Positions 6,878-14,210 of a stretch of 17,105 nt of DNA are shown piece by piece; position 1 is the first letter of the stretch; the number at the start of each line of letters is the position of its first letter. The notes below the pieces were generated by a model, which made no database searches, was not told the origin of the DNA, and saw only the letters and a program-made list of their open reading frames with translations. Source of the DNA: Verrucomicrobia bacterium UBA6015 (GTDB lineage Bacteria > Verrucomicrobiota > Kiritimatiellia > UBA8416); the NCBI GenBank assembly GCA_002428045.1, contig DIZZ01000274.1:5217-22321 (forward strand), read 5' to 3'. A program made the translations under genes and the position numbers.

Positions 6878-8242
6878 ATGAATGCAGGACACGAAACGAT
6901 AGCGGCGATTGCCACCGCACCAGGAGAAGCAGGGATTGCCATTGTACGGATTTCCGGACCGCAAGCCCTGCCGATTGCGGATCGGGTTTTCCGATGCCGG
7001 GAGCCGTTGCCTTCCGCACGGTCGGCAGGATCCTTTGTTTATGGCCACGTCCACACCGAGGGTGATATCGACGAGGCCATCCTGCTGATTTATCGTGCCC
7101 CGGCAAGCTATACCCGTGACGATGTCGTGGAAATCCAATGCCACGGCGGACAAGCCTCCGTGAAACGCGTCCTGCGCACGGTTCTCGCAGCGGGGGCAAT
7201 ACCCGCCGCCCCAGGCGAGTTTACACGACGAGCCTTCCTCTCAGGTCGGATCGACTTACTCCAAGCCGAGGCAATCATGGACCTCATCGCCGCACGTTCC
7301 GAACGTGCCGCTGCCTCAGCCATTGAGCAACTCGAAGGGGTGCTGAGTGTAAACGTTAACCTCATTTACGATCAGTTGGTTGTACTGGGCGCCGACCTGG
7401 AAGCCTGCCTGGACTTTGATGAGGGCGAGCTTCCGGAATACACATTGACACAACTCCGCCAGCAATTGACGGCATCCAGAGAATCCTTGCGCGCCCTCGC
7501 CTCCGGCTGGAACGAGGGACACTTGCTGAGAGATGGGGCACTGGTCGTAATCATCGGGAAACCCAACGTTGGCAAATCAACCTTGATGAACCGGCTCTTG
7601 GGTCGCGAACGTGCCATTGTGACGGCCACACCGGGGACCACGCGAGATACGCTTGAAGAAACCTTCGTACTTAACGGAATTCCCTTGCGTCTCGTCGACA
7701 CCGCAGGCTTGCGCGAGGCAGATTGCGCAATTGAGCAGGAGGGCATTCGAAGGGCCCGCGAATTACTAAAAAAAGCCGATTTAACATTGCTTATGATGGA
7801 TGGGACGAGAATACTGGATGACGAAGACAAAGCACTTTTGGAACATATCAACCCATCAAGAACAGTGCTTGTCATCAACAAGATCGACAAAGGACAAAAA
7901 CTTTCCGAATCTAGCTTTACCCCGCTACGCACGGTCGCCTGCGCCTTGCATACCGGCGTCGGGATTGAACACTTAAAGCACGCTATGTCGGAACGTCTGG
8001 ATATCCAGTCGACCATGCAGCCTCATGCGGTCATCAGTGAACGGCACCATTACCTGATCCAACTGGCCGATGGAAAATTGCAGGACGCTGAACAGATTCT
8101 TCAGGATGCCGATGAATCCTTTGAAACCCTTGCCGCCCTAGAAATACGGGAAGCGATCAACCATCTGGGACAAATCACCGGAAGACATTATCACAGTGAA
8201 TTACTGGACTCCATATTCAGCCGTTTTTGCGTTGGAAAATAA
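6878..8242 (+). CDS. mnmE: tRNA uridine-5-carboxymethylaminomethyl(34) modification GTPase MnmE
   Basis: The product is 454 aa, full length for the family. With MnmG it makes the (c)mnm5 modification of the wobble uridine U34 in tRNAs reading two-codon boxes, acting in the cytoplasm as an alpha2beta2 complex. The formyl-THF-binding N-terminal domain opens with TIAAIATAPGEAGIAIVRISG. The G domain, set in a helical domain, shows G1 GKPNVGKS (227-234), G2 TPGTTRD, G3 DTAG and G4 NKID. The C-terminus is the signature FCVGK with the conserved Cys. ATG 6878 is fixed by the conserved N-terminus. It is divergent from the glycoside hydrolase across about 80 bases; a poor promoter TTGTTA-16-TATCAT (6842-6869) is possible. 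mnmG starts 6 bases downstream, so the two are an operon. Confidence 0.97.
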   Translation: MNAGHETIAAIATAPGEAGIAIVRISGPQALPIADRVFRCREPLPSARSAGSFVYGHVHTEGDIDEAILLIYRAPASYTRDDVVEIQCHGGQASVKRVLRTVLAAGAIPAAPGEFTRRAFLSGRIDLLQAEAIMDLIAARSERAAASAIEQLEGVLSVNVNLIYDQLVVLGADLEACLDFDEGELPEYTLTQLRQQLTASRESLRALASGWNEGHLLRDGALVVIIGKPNVGKSTLMNRLLGRERAIVTATPGTTRDTLEETFVLNGIPLRLVDTAGLREADCAIEQEGIRRARELLKKADLTLLMMDGTRILDDEDKALLEHINPSRTVLVINKIDKGQKLSESSFTPLRTVACALHTGVGIEHLKHAMSERLDIQSTMQPHAVISERHHYLIQLADGKLQDAEQILQDADESFETLAALEIREAINHLGQITGRHYHSELLDSIFSRFCVGK

Positions 8243-8248
8243 AAACCC

Positions 8249-10225
8249 ATGAAAACCATTTTAAACTCCACTTGCTATGATGTGACGGTCATCGGAGGCG
8301 GCCATGCGGGGAGCGAAGCGGCCTTGGCGGCGGCGCGCTGCGGGGCTCGCACATTATTAATCACCATGCAACCTCAAGGTATCGCCTGTATGCCATGCAA
8401 TCCGGCGATTGGAGGCATTGCAAAATCCCATTTGGTCTTTGAACTCGACGCATTGGGCGGAGAGATGGCAATCAACACCGATTTTACAGGCATCCAATTT
8501 CGGGTGCTTAACACTAAAAAAGGTCCGGCCGTACGCGCCAACCGTACGCAATGCGACAAGCATGCCTATTCAGCGCGGATGTACGCTGTCGCCTGTTCTC
8601 AGAAAAACCTAACGATCCATGAAGGAATGGTCCGGCGAATCGAACCCATCCAAGGGAAGGTCTCCCATGTCGTTCTCATGGATCATAGCGAAATCAAAAC
8701 AAAAACTGTTGTTCTCACCCCAGGAACCTATCTTCAAGGAAGAATCCACATCGGAACCGAGGTTCGCCCCGGTGGACGCGGTGACATGGAAGCATCTGAC
8801 GAACTCAGCGCCAATCTCAAAGATCTCGGTTTCCGCATGGAGCGCCTGAAAACCGGAACCCCGCCAAGACTGCACCGCGATTCTATTGATTATCACCGCA
8901 TGGAAATTCAGGCAGGAACCGTCCCTCCGCCGTTTTTCTCCTGGACCGCCCAACGGCAATACGACATGTTCCACGTGGAACAAACCGAATCCAAGGAGTC
9001 GTCTCGACCCCTGAAAAGCGGCAAAGACGAGGAACCAAAACCGGCGATGTTCCACGTGGAACATCCCGTTGGATGCGCAAGGATGCCATGGATTCCTGGC
9101 TCTGATCAGCAGCCCTGCTACCTAACGCATACCACCGAGAAAACCCATGCGATCATTGCAGACAATCTGAAAAAGAGCTCGCTGTATGGTGGCGGTATTT
9201 CCGGAACGGGGGTACGCTACTGCCCGTCGATAGAAGATAAGATCGTGAAGTTCTCGGACAAAAGTGCGCATCACGTTTTTATCGAGCCAGAAGGTCGGCA
9301 GGATATCCGCATGTATCCGAACGGCACCTCGAACAGCTTGCCTGCCGATATCCAGCAAGAAATGATCCATTCGATTCCGGGACTTGAGCATGCCGAATTC
9401 ATTGATCTGGCGTATGCGATCGAATACGACTTTTCAGACCCCACCCAACTTCGACATACACTCGAAACGAAACAAGTTGACGGGTTATTCATGGCTGGAC
9501 AAATCAACGGAACCACAGGCTACGAGGAGGCGGCTGCACAAGGGTTCGTTGCCGGAATCAATGCAGCACGAAAAGCAATGGGACTTTCGGAATGGGTCTT
9601 GAACCGGAGCGAAGCTTATATCGGCGTTTTGATCGATGATCTTGTGACCAAGGGGACAGATGAACCCTATCGCATGTTCACGTCACGATCCGAGCATCGA
9701 CTGGTGTTGCGACAGGATAATGCGCGATTCCGTTTGTATGAACATGCCAAAATGCTGGGGATTGTCCATCATGACACGCTAGATGAGACGGTGCAATATG
9801 ATCGAATGATTCAGCAGGAACAACAGCGCTTGGCCATCACATTTAGCGGGCAACATTCGCTTGAACAGTTACTGCGTCGACCGGAAACCCGGTACGCCAT
9901 GTTGCCACAGCACATCGAGGCCCTTCCCGCAGCGGTGGTAGAACAGATCGAGATCTTGACAAAATATCAGGGATATATTGTCCGGGAGCAAGCGAGTATT
10001 CGCGCCCTGCAGGCGATGGATGACCAGAGAATCCCCGCAACCATTGATTTCTGGCAGATCAAGAATATCAGTTTTGAATCCCGTGAAAAGCTAAGCCTGA
10101 TACGGCCTGTCTCAATGGCGCAAGCGGCAAGAATCTCAGGCATCACACCATCCGATCTTGCGATCCTCAGCGTGGCGGTGAGAAAATGGCGATTTCTAAA
10201 TCTGATAAACACAACGAATGGATAA
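8249..10225 (+). CDS. mnmG: tRNA uridine-5-carboxymethylaminomethyl(34) modification enzyme MnmG, with an in-frame insertion carrying two parS sites
   Basis: The product is 658 aa, about 30 longer than the usual ~630. It is the FAD-dependent partner of MnmE. The dinucleotide-binding motif VIGGGHAGSEAA is at about residues 12-23, and family blocks PCNPAIGG, KGPAVRA, TGTFL-like TPGTYLQG, GRGDMEA, RLKTGTPPRL, YCPSIEDK, QINGTTGYEEAAAQG and C-terminal ARISGITPSD are all present. The usual short link between the ...PPFFSW segment and QPCYLTHTTEKTH is expanded to roughly 50 residues. This insertion is hydrophilic (Lys/Glu/Ser/Pro-rich) and includes MFHVEQ (240-245) and MFHVEH (267-272), each the translation of a ParB-site palindrome. 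In many bacteria mnmG precedes rsmG-parA-parB; here it is followed by a long non-coding stretch and tkt. Confidence 0.97.
   Translation: MKTILNSTCYDVTVIGGGHAGSEAALAAARCGARTLLITMQPQGIACMPCNPAIGGIAKSHLVFELDALGGEMAINTDFTGIQFRVLNTKKGPAVRANRTQCDKHAYSARMYAVACSQKNLTIHEGMVRRIEPIQGKVSHVVLMDHSEIKTKTVVLTPGTYLQGRIHIGTEVRPGGRGDMEASDELSANLKDLGFRMERLKTGTPPRLHRDSIDYHRMEIQAGTVPPPFFSWTAQRQYDMFHVEQTESKESSRPLKSGKDEEPKPAMFHVEHPVGCARMPWIPGSDQQPCYLTHTTEKTHAIIADNLKKSSLYGGGISGTGVRYCPSIEDKIVKFSDKSAHHVFIEPEGRQDIRMYPNGTSNSLPADIQQEMIHSIPGLEHAEFIDLAYAIEYDFSDPTQLRHTLETKQVDGLFMAGQINGTTGYEEAAAQGFVAGINAARKAMGLSEWVLNRSEAYIGVLIDDLVTKGTDEPYRMFTSRSEHRLVLRQDNARFRLYEHAKMLGIVHHDTLDETVQYDRMIQQEQQRLAITFSGQHSLEQLLRRPETRYAMLPQHIEALPAAVVEQIEILTKYQGYIVREQASIRALQAMDDQRIPATIDFWQIKNISFESREKLSLIRPVSMAQAARISGITPSDLAILSVAVRKWRFLNLINTTNG
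8967..8982. other. parS (ParB-binding centromere site) 1, inside mnmG
   Basis: TGTTCCACGTGGAACA is a perfect 16-bp palindrome. It differs from the classical Bacillus parS TGTTTCACGTGAAACA only at the symmetric pair of positions flanking CACGTG that varies among species. In frame it encodes part of MFHVEQ. The position about 6.6 kb from the putative oriC is as expected for parS. Confidence 0.9.
9048..9063. other. parS (ParB-binding centromere site) 2, inside mnmG
   Basis: It is identical to the first site, and here the symmetry extends to 18 bp (ATGTTCCACGTGGAACAT, 9047-9064). It lies 81 bases (27 codons) after site 1, so both are read in the same frame and give nearly the same peptide (MFHVEH). 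No other TGTTNCACGTG-type site was found in the window. Confidence 0.9.
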
Positions 10226-10235
10226 CACAACGAAT
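10208..10235. repeat. Short direct repeat across the mnmG stop codon, with an inverted copy downstream
   Basis: AACACAACGAAT occurs at 10208-10219 and again at 10224-10235, flanking and overlapping the stop codon of mnmG. The inverse, ATTCGTTGTG, occurs at 10320-10329. The arms are about 85 bases apart, so a simple terminator hairpin is unlikely. The duplication may mark a small insertion or the decay of a former 3' end. Confidence 0.5.
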
Positions 10236-10350
10236 AATTCCTGTCTTCCTGTTTTCCATATTGAAATCCGAGCATCAGTTTTGTCTATACCTTCAATTTA
10301 TAGCCGTTGCGTGCTCCCCATTCGTTGTGAATAATTCGATTGGAAAGGCA

Positions 10351-10421
10351 GACAGGATAAGACAAGATAAAGAATACTGAGGTTTCGGTCCATTTCATCC
10401 TTACAATCCTGTAATCCTGTC
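10351..10421. repeat. Inverted pair of ACAGGAT/ATCCTGT repeats
   Basis: GACAGGATAAGACAAGAT (10351-10368) faces ATCCTGTAATCCTGTC (10406-10421), whose complement is GACAGGATTACAGGAT. Each arm is itself a tandem of an 8-9 base unit. Similar ATCCTGT arrays are scattered in many bacterial genomes; a role as a 3'-end structure for the mnmE-mnmG transcript is possible. Confidence 0.5.
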
Positions 10422-10466
10422 AACATCAATCCGAGCATAAGCCACCGTGCTCACCACTGCCTTTGC

Positions 10467-10503
10467 CACGGGCGGCTCGCCCAGAGGTCTTCGCCCTACC
10501 TTG
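10467..10503. repeat. Degenerate copy of the dispersed CGCCCTACC repeat
   Basis: ACGGGCGGCTCGCCCAGAGG followed by TCTTCGCCCTACCTT resembles the 3441-3474 copy (CGGCGGCTCGGCGAGGACG, CCTCGCCCTACCTT). It is the same element in non-coding DNA, about 7 kb from the copy embedded in the fusion gene. Confidence 0.6.
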
Positions 10504-10576
10504 CCTTTGCATTTCTCGTCCGCACTTTTTATGTTGGATATTCAATTTCCAAAGAAAGAAGTTACGACCGCGACAT

Positions 10577-10603
10577 TGCCCACCCGCATTGGGCAGACTG
10601 CCC
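10577..10603 (+). promoter_or_regulatory. Competing hairpins upstream of tkt
   Basis: TGCCCA (10577-10582) can pair with TGGGCA (10590-10595), while GGGCA (10591-10595) can instead pair with TGCCC (10599-10603). The two stems exclude each other. ACCCCTTTTATA follows. The arrangement could be attenuator-like or a weak terminator. The function is unknown, and the proposed tkt promoter lies downstream of it. Confidence 0.3.
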
Positions 10604-10646
10604 GACGGACCCCTTTTATACATGCTTACTTTTTTCACAAAGCTAC

Positions 10647-10675
10647 TCGACAAAATGCCTTAAATATGCGATAAA
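10647..10675 (+). promoter_or_regulatory. Candidate promoter of tkt
   Basis: TCGACA (10647-10652, 5/6 to TTGACA), a 17-base spacer, and GATAAA (10670-10675, 4/6 to TATAAT), about 60 bases before the tkt start. It is a plausible but not strong match. Confidence 0.35.
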
Positions 10676-10735
10676 TGCGGTTTATTATTTCAAGACACCG
10701 TATTGAGTTTTAGCAGCAACAGGAGATCTAATACC

Positions 10736-12742
10736 ATGGCTATAAAAGTTACCCCCGAGACATTACAACGCATCAGCAATACCATCCGCGGGCTGGCAAT
10801 GGATGGTGTGCAATCAGCCAAATCAGGACATCCAGGAATGCCGATGGGCATGGCCGATGTCGCCACGGTGCTTTGGCTGAATCATCTGAAGCATGATCCT
10901 TCCGATCCATTATGGGCTGACCGTGATCGGTTTGTTCTTTCGGGAGGGCATGGATCCATGCTGCTTTACAGCCTTTTGCATCTTTCGGGATATGCGCTGC
11001 CCAAGGCGGAACTCGGGCGTTTCCGCCAGTGGGAAAGCATGACTCCGGGACATCCTGAAGTCGGCGATACCCCCGGGGTGGAAACCACCACCGGCCCCCT
11101 GGGACAAGGCTGCGGCAATGCTGTCGGCATGGCGATTGCCGAACGGATGCTGGCCACGCGCTTTAACACCGCAGAAATGCCGTTGGTGGATCACTATACC
11201 TATGCATTCTGTGGGGACGGCGATATGATGGAAGGCATCAGCCACGAGGTCTTCGCCACGGCCGGACATCTCGGATTGAACCGCCTGATTGTCTTTTACG
11301 ATGACAACCAGATCACCATTGAAGGCCGTACTAAACTGGCTTACAGCGACGATGTTCCGCTTCGCTTCAAAGGCTACCACTGGAACGTCATTACCGTTGA
11401 CGGTCATGATTTCGACCAGATCGACAAAGCCATTCGCAAGGCCAAACGCGAGCTCAAGCGTCCGACCCTGATTATCTGCAAGACGATTATCGGCAAGGGC
11501 AGCCCGAACAAAGCCGACTCCCATTCGGTCCATGGCGAACCGCTCGGTGATGCAGAAGTAGTGCTTTCAAAAAGAAACCTTGGCTTGCCGGAGAACGAGA
11601 AGTTCTATATTCCCGAAGAAGTCAGTGATCTTTTCGGTAACCGTCAGGAGCAGTTGAAACGCGAACACAGCAAGTGGAAACGTCTGCTAAAGGCTTATAC
11701 CGCAGCGAATCCTGAACAGGCGAATGCGTGGGCAGAGGCCCAGTCAGGACGGCTGCCAGCGGATCTGGAGTCGATGCTTCCGACGTTCGACGTCAACACG
11801 CCGATAGCTACCCGCATTGCAGGCGGGACCGTCATCCAAAGCATGGCCAAGGCGGTTCCATATCTGGTTGGGGGATCTGCCGATCTGGCACCCAGCACAA
11901 AAACCTGGATCAACGGTTCCCCCGCCATTCTGCCGGAACAGTTCGGAGGGCGTAACTTCCACTTCGGCGTCCGTGAATTAGGTATGGGATCGATTATTAA
12001 TGGACTGACCCTGCATGGCGGTTTGCGTGTCTTCGGTTCAACATTCTTTGTCTTTGTGGATTATGTGCGCCCTTCATTGCGGCTGGCCGCGATCATGAAG
12101 CTGCCCGTTATCTATGTCTTTACGCACGATAGTTTCTATGTCGGGGAAGACGGTCCCACGCACGAGCCGGTTGAGCAGTTAGCCTCGCTACGCTGCATGC
12201 CGGGGATGTCCGTCATCCGGCCTGCCGATCCGACCGAGACCGGCGCAGCCTGGATTGCGGCGCTGGAGAAGAAGAACGGCCCGACCGCGATTCTGCTGAC
12301 TCGTCAAAACCTGAAGGTTATCGACCGTTCCGTCTATCCGTCTGCGTCCAACCTCAAGCGTGGGGCGTATACGCTATGGCAAAGCGCAACAAAGGCTCCA
12401 GACGTTGTCCTGGTCGCCTCGGGATCCGAGGTTGAGCTGGCCCTGGATGCAGCCAAGCAATTGGCCTCGGAATGCTGTGTACGTGTCGTCAGCATGCCTT
12501 CGTGGGATCTGTTCGATGCACAGTCGGCTGACTATCGGAACGCGGTGATTCCGGCGAGCGGGTCCCTGAACGTCTCGATAGAAGCCGCCGCCTCAATGGG
12601 GTGGGAGCGTTACCTTGGCTCGAACGGGCACTGTATCGCCATGAACCGGTTCGGTGCGTCCGCACCTTATAATGTGCTGGCTGACAAATTCGGATTCACC
12701 GTCGAGCGGGTCGTCGAGCGGGTCCGCAAACTGCGTGCATGA
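10736..12742 (+). CDS. tkt: Transketolase
   Basis: The product is 668 aa, the usual length for bacterial transketolase. This TPP enzyme moves two-carbon units between sugar phosphates in the non-oxidative pentose phosphate pathway. I took the ATG at 10736, which has AGGAG 10 bases upstream; an in-frame TTG at 10703 would give an unlikely extension. The N-terminal TPP domain shows SGHPGMPMGMADV, GGHGSM, GPLGQG, the metal/TPP motif GDGDMMEG (D161) and DDNQITIEG. The Pyr domain has GGSADLAPS, then FGVREL with E414, the glutamate that activates TPP, and THDSFYVGEDGPTHEPVE. The C-terminal domain follows (VASGSEVELAL). murA starts 9 bases after the stop, so tkt-murA look co-transcribed, an uncommon pairing. 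Confidence 0.97.
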   Translation: MAIKVTPETLQRISNTIRGLAMDGVQSAKSGHPGMPMGMADVATVLWLNHLKHDPSDPLWADRDRFVLSGGHGSMLLYSLLHLSGYALPKAELGRFRQWESMTPGHPEVGDTPGVETTTGPLGQGCGNAVGMAIAERMLATRFNTAEMPLVDHYTYAFCGDGDMMEGISHEVFATAGHLGLNRLIVFYDDNQITIEGRTKLAYSDDVPLRFKGYHWNVITVDGHDFDQIDKAIRKAKRELKRPTLIICKTIIGKGSPNKADSHSVHGEPLGDAEVVLSKRNLGLPENEKFYIPEEVSDLFGNRQEQLKREHSKWKRLLKAYTAANPEQANAWAEAQSGRLPADLESMLPTFDVNTPIATRIAGGTVIQSMAKAVPYLVGGSADLAPSTKTWINGSPAILPEQFGGRNFHFGVRELGMGSIINGLTLHGGLRVFGSTFFVFVDYVRPSLRLAAIMKLPVIYVFTHDSFYVGEDGPTHEPVEQLASLRCMPGMSVIRPADPTETGAAWIAALEKKNGPTAILLTRQNLKVIDRSVYPSASNLKRGAYTLWQSATKAPDVVLVASGSEVELALDAAKQLASECCVRVVSMPSWDLFDAQSADYRNAVIPASGSLNVSIEAAASMGWERYLGSNGHCIAMNRFGASAPYNVLADKFGFTVERVVERVRKLRA

Positions 12743-12751
12743 GTTAGCGTT

Positions 12752-14035
12752 ATGTCAGAACTGATCATACGGGGTGGCCACCCCATCAGCGGCACTCATC
12801 GAACCCCCGGCAACAAGAACGCGGCGCTGCCGATGCTGGCAGCCTGCGTCTTGACAGATGAGCCGGTTACGTTGCGCAATCTACCCTTGATCCGGGATGT
12901 CCAGACCATGCTGGACATCCTGGCCGATCTGGGGGCTTCCGTTGATTTACACGGTCACACAGCGACCGTCTGCTGCAAGGGATTACGCAAACACGTCCTG
13001 AGCGATGCGCTCTGCCGCCAGGCGCGCTCATCCATTCTCTTTGCGGGGCCGATGGTGGCCCGCCATGGTCGGGTCAAGGTCTCACACCCCGGTGGGGACG
13101 TCATCGGACGGCGACGGATCGATACCCATATCGATGGCCTATCACAATTAGGGGTAGATATAGAAACCCTTGACCAATATGTATTTAAACGATCTGATTC
13201 ATTCCACGGAACCGCTATTTTACTGGATGAAGCCAGCGTTACCGCCACCGAGAACATCTTAATGGCAGCGGTGCTCGCACCGGGGGAAAGTGTGATCTAT
13301 AATGCGGCCTGCGAACCGCACGTCCAGGATCTTTGCCGACTGCTCACCCGCATGGGAGCACATATCGAAGGTATCGGAACCAACCGGTTGAGCGTCAACG
13401 GGGTTGACACCCTGCATGGTGCCACACACCGCCTTGCGTCTGATTATGTGGAGGCCGCCAGTTTCGTGGCGGCGGCGGTGTTGACGGGCGGAGGATTGCG
13501 GATCGAGAATATCGATCCCTCCGACTTCCTCGTCATCGGCAAGCATTTCGGGCGCCTTGGAATTACGCTTAACATGGCTGAAGATTCGCTGTATGTACCT
13601 CCGCAACAACGGCTTGAAATTCGAGATGACATCGGCGCCGCCATTCCCAAGTTGGAAGATGGAACGTGGCCGAACTTTCCTTCCGACCTCATGAGTGTGT
13701 CTATCGTACTGGCTACCCAGGCGAAAGGAACCATGTTGTTTTTCGAAAAGATGTTCGAAAGCCGAATGTATTTCGTCGACCGCTTGATCGAGATGGGCGC
13801 CCGCATTGTGCAATGCGACCCGCACCGTGTCGTTATCAGTGGTCCCTCGCGCCTGCAGGGTACAAGTATGTCGAGTCCGGACATCCGGGCAGGCGTTTCC
13901 CTCCTGCTGGCAGCGCTCTGCGCGAGCGGGGAAAGTCACATCGGCAATGCCCATATTATTGATCGTGGCTACGAAAACGTTGATCGCGAGCTACGGAGAC
14001 TCGGGGCGGACATCCGCCGGGTAGGTTCCAAGTAA
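12752..14035 (+). CDS. murA: UDP-N-acetylglucosamine 1-carboxyvinyltransferase MurA, Asp variant at the catalytic Cys
   Basis: The product is 427 aa, a full-length MurA, catalysing the first committed step of peptidoglycan synthesis (enolpyruvyl transfer from PEP to UDP-GlcNAc) in the cytoplasm. Family motifs are GNKNAALPMLAA with the Lys-Asn pair near residues 22-23, then LRNLPLIRDVQTM, RSSILFAGPM, WPNFPSDLMS (Asp near 305) and IDRGYENVDREL near the C-terminus. In the PEP/fosfomycin loop the usual PGGC-x-IG reads HPGGDVIGRR: D116 takes the place of E. coli Cys115, while the following Arg is kept. MurAs with Asp here (Mycobacterium tuberculosis, Chlamydia) are active and fosfomycin-insensitive, so this organism is likely to be too. 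It follows tkt by 9 bases. Confidence 0.97.
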   Translation: MSELIIRGGHPISGTHRTPGNKNAALPMLAACVLTDEPVTLRNLPLIRDVQTMLDILADLGASVDLHGHTATVCCKGLRKHVLSDALCRQARSSILFAGPMVARHGRVKVSHPGGDVIGRRRIDTHIDGLSQLGVDIETLDQYVFKRSDSFHGTAILLDEASVTATENILMAAVLAPGESVIYNAACEPHVQDLCRLLTRMGAHIEGIGTNRLSVNGVDTLHGATHRLASDYVEAASFVAAAVLTGGGLRIENIDPSDFLVIGKHFGRLGITLNMAEDSLYVPPQQRLEIRDDIGAAIPKLEDGTWPNFPSDLMSVSIVLATQAKGTMLFFEKMFESRMYFVDRLIEMGARIVQCDPHRVVISGPSRLQGTSMSSPDIRAGVSLLLAALCASGESHIGNAHIIDRGYENVDRELRRLGADIRRVGSK

Positions 14036-14080
14036 CTCGTCTTGGTTGATGCAAGCGGCATATTAGGAAAGAGTTAAGAC

Positions 14081-14107
14081 AACCTGTTCATAACCTGTTC
14101 ATAGGTT
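14081..14107. repeat. Tandem AACCTGTTCAT repeat upstream of dnaA
   Basis: AACCTGTTCAT occurs twice back to back (14081-14091, 14092-14102), followed by AGGTT. On the minus strand each unit contains a DnaA-box-like nonamer: TTATGAACA (14093-14085) and CTATGAACA (14104-14096), two or more mismatches from TTATCCACA. Alternatively AACCT-GTTCAT-AGGTT plus the following T-rich run may be a weak terminator for tkt-murA. It could also be a DnaA autoregulatory site. Confidence 0.5.
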
Positions 14108-14210
14108 TATTTATTTTTTTCTTGTTTCAGTTGCCGGAACTGCTAACTATGGCATCCGTTCAGTGCGAATAGTGATTTCATTTTTCCCCATCCAATAAGG
14201 AGTTTATCAA

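Larger units (their letters stand above)
10226..10735. other. 510-base non-coding stretch between mnmG and tkt, repeat-rich
   Basis: No ORF here looks like a gene: the short frames lack family features and encode repeat sequence. From left to right it holds the inverted copy ATTCGTTGTG (10320-10329), a pair of inverted ATCCTGT-type repeats (10351-10421), a copy of the CGGCTCG...CGCCCTACC repeat (10467-10503), a set of competing hairpins (10577-10603), and a possible tkt promoter (10647-10675). The rsmG-parA-parB genes that often follow mnmG are not here. Confidence 0.7.

Noticed and set aside
6798..7199. N-terminal extension of the glycoside hydrolase frame on the minus strand
   Set aside because: It is antisense to the conserved start of mnmE, and family 2 homology begins only at about 6797; the extension is an accidental open frame.
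8966..9064. MFHVEQ/MFHVEH as starts of separate short genes, or the insertion as a frameshifted or broken mnmG
   Set aside because: The MnmG frame is continuous, and conserved blocks resume directly after the insertion.
2010..10503. Dispersed hairpins as a CRISPR array
   Set aside because: Copies are irregularly spaced over kilobases, differ in sequence, lack uniform spacers, and no cas genes are present.
10703..10735. TTG start adding 11 residues to transketolase
   Set aside because: ATG 10736 has AGGAG at a usable distance and matches the family N-terminus.
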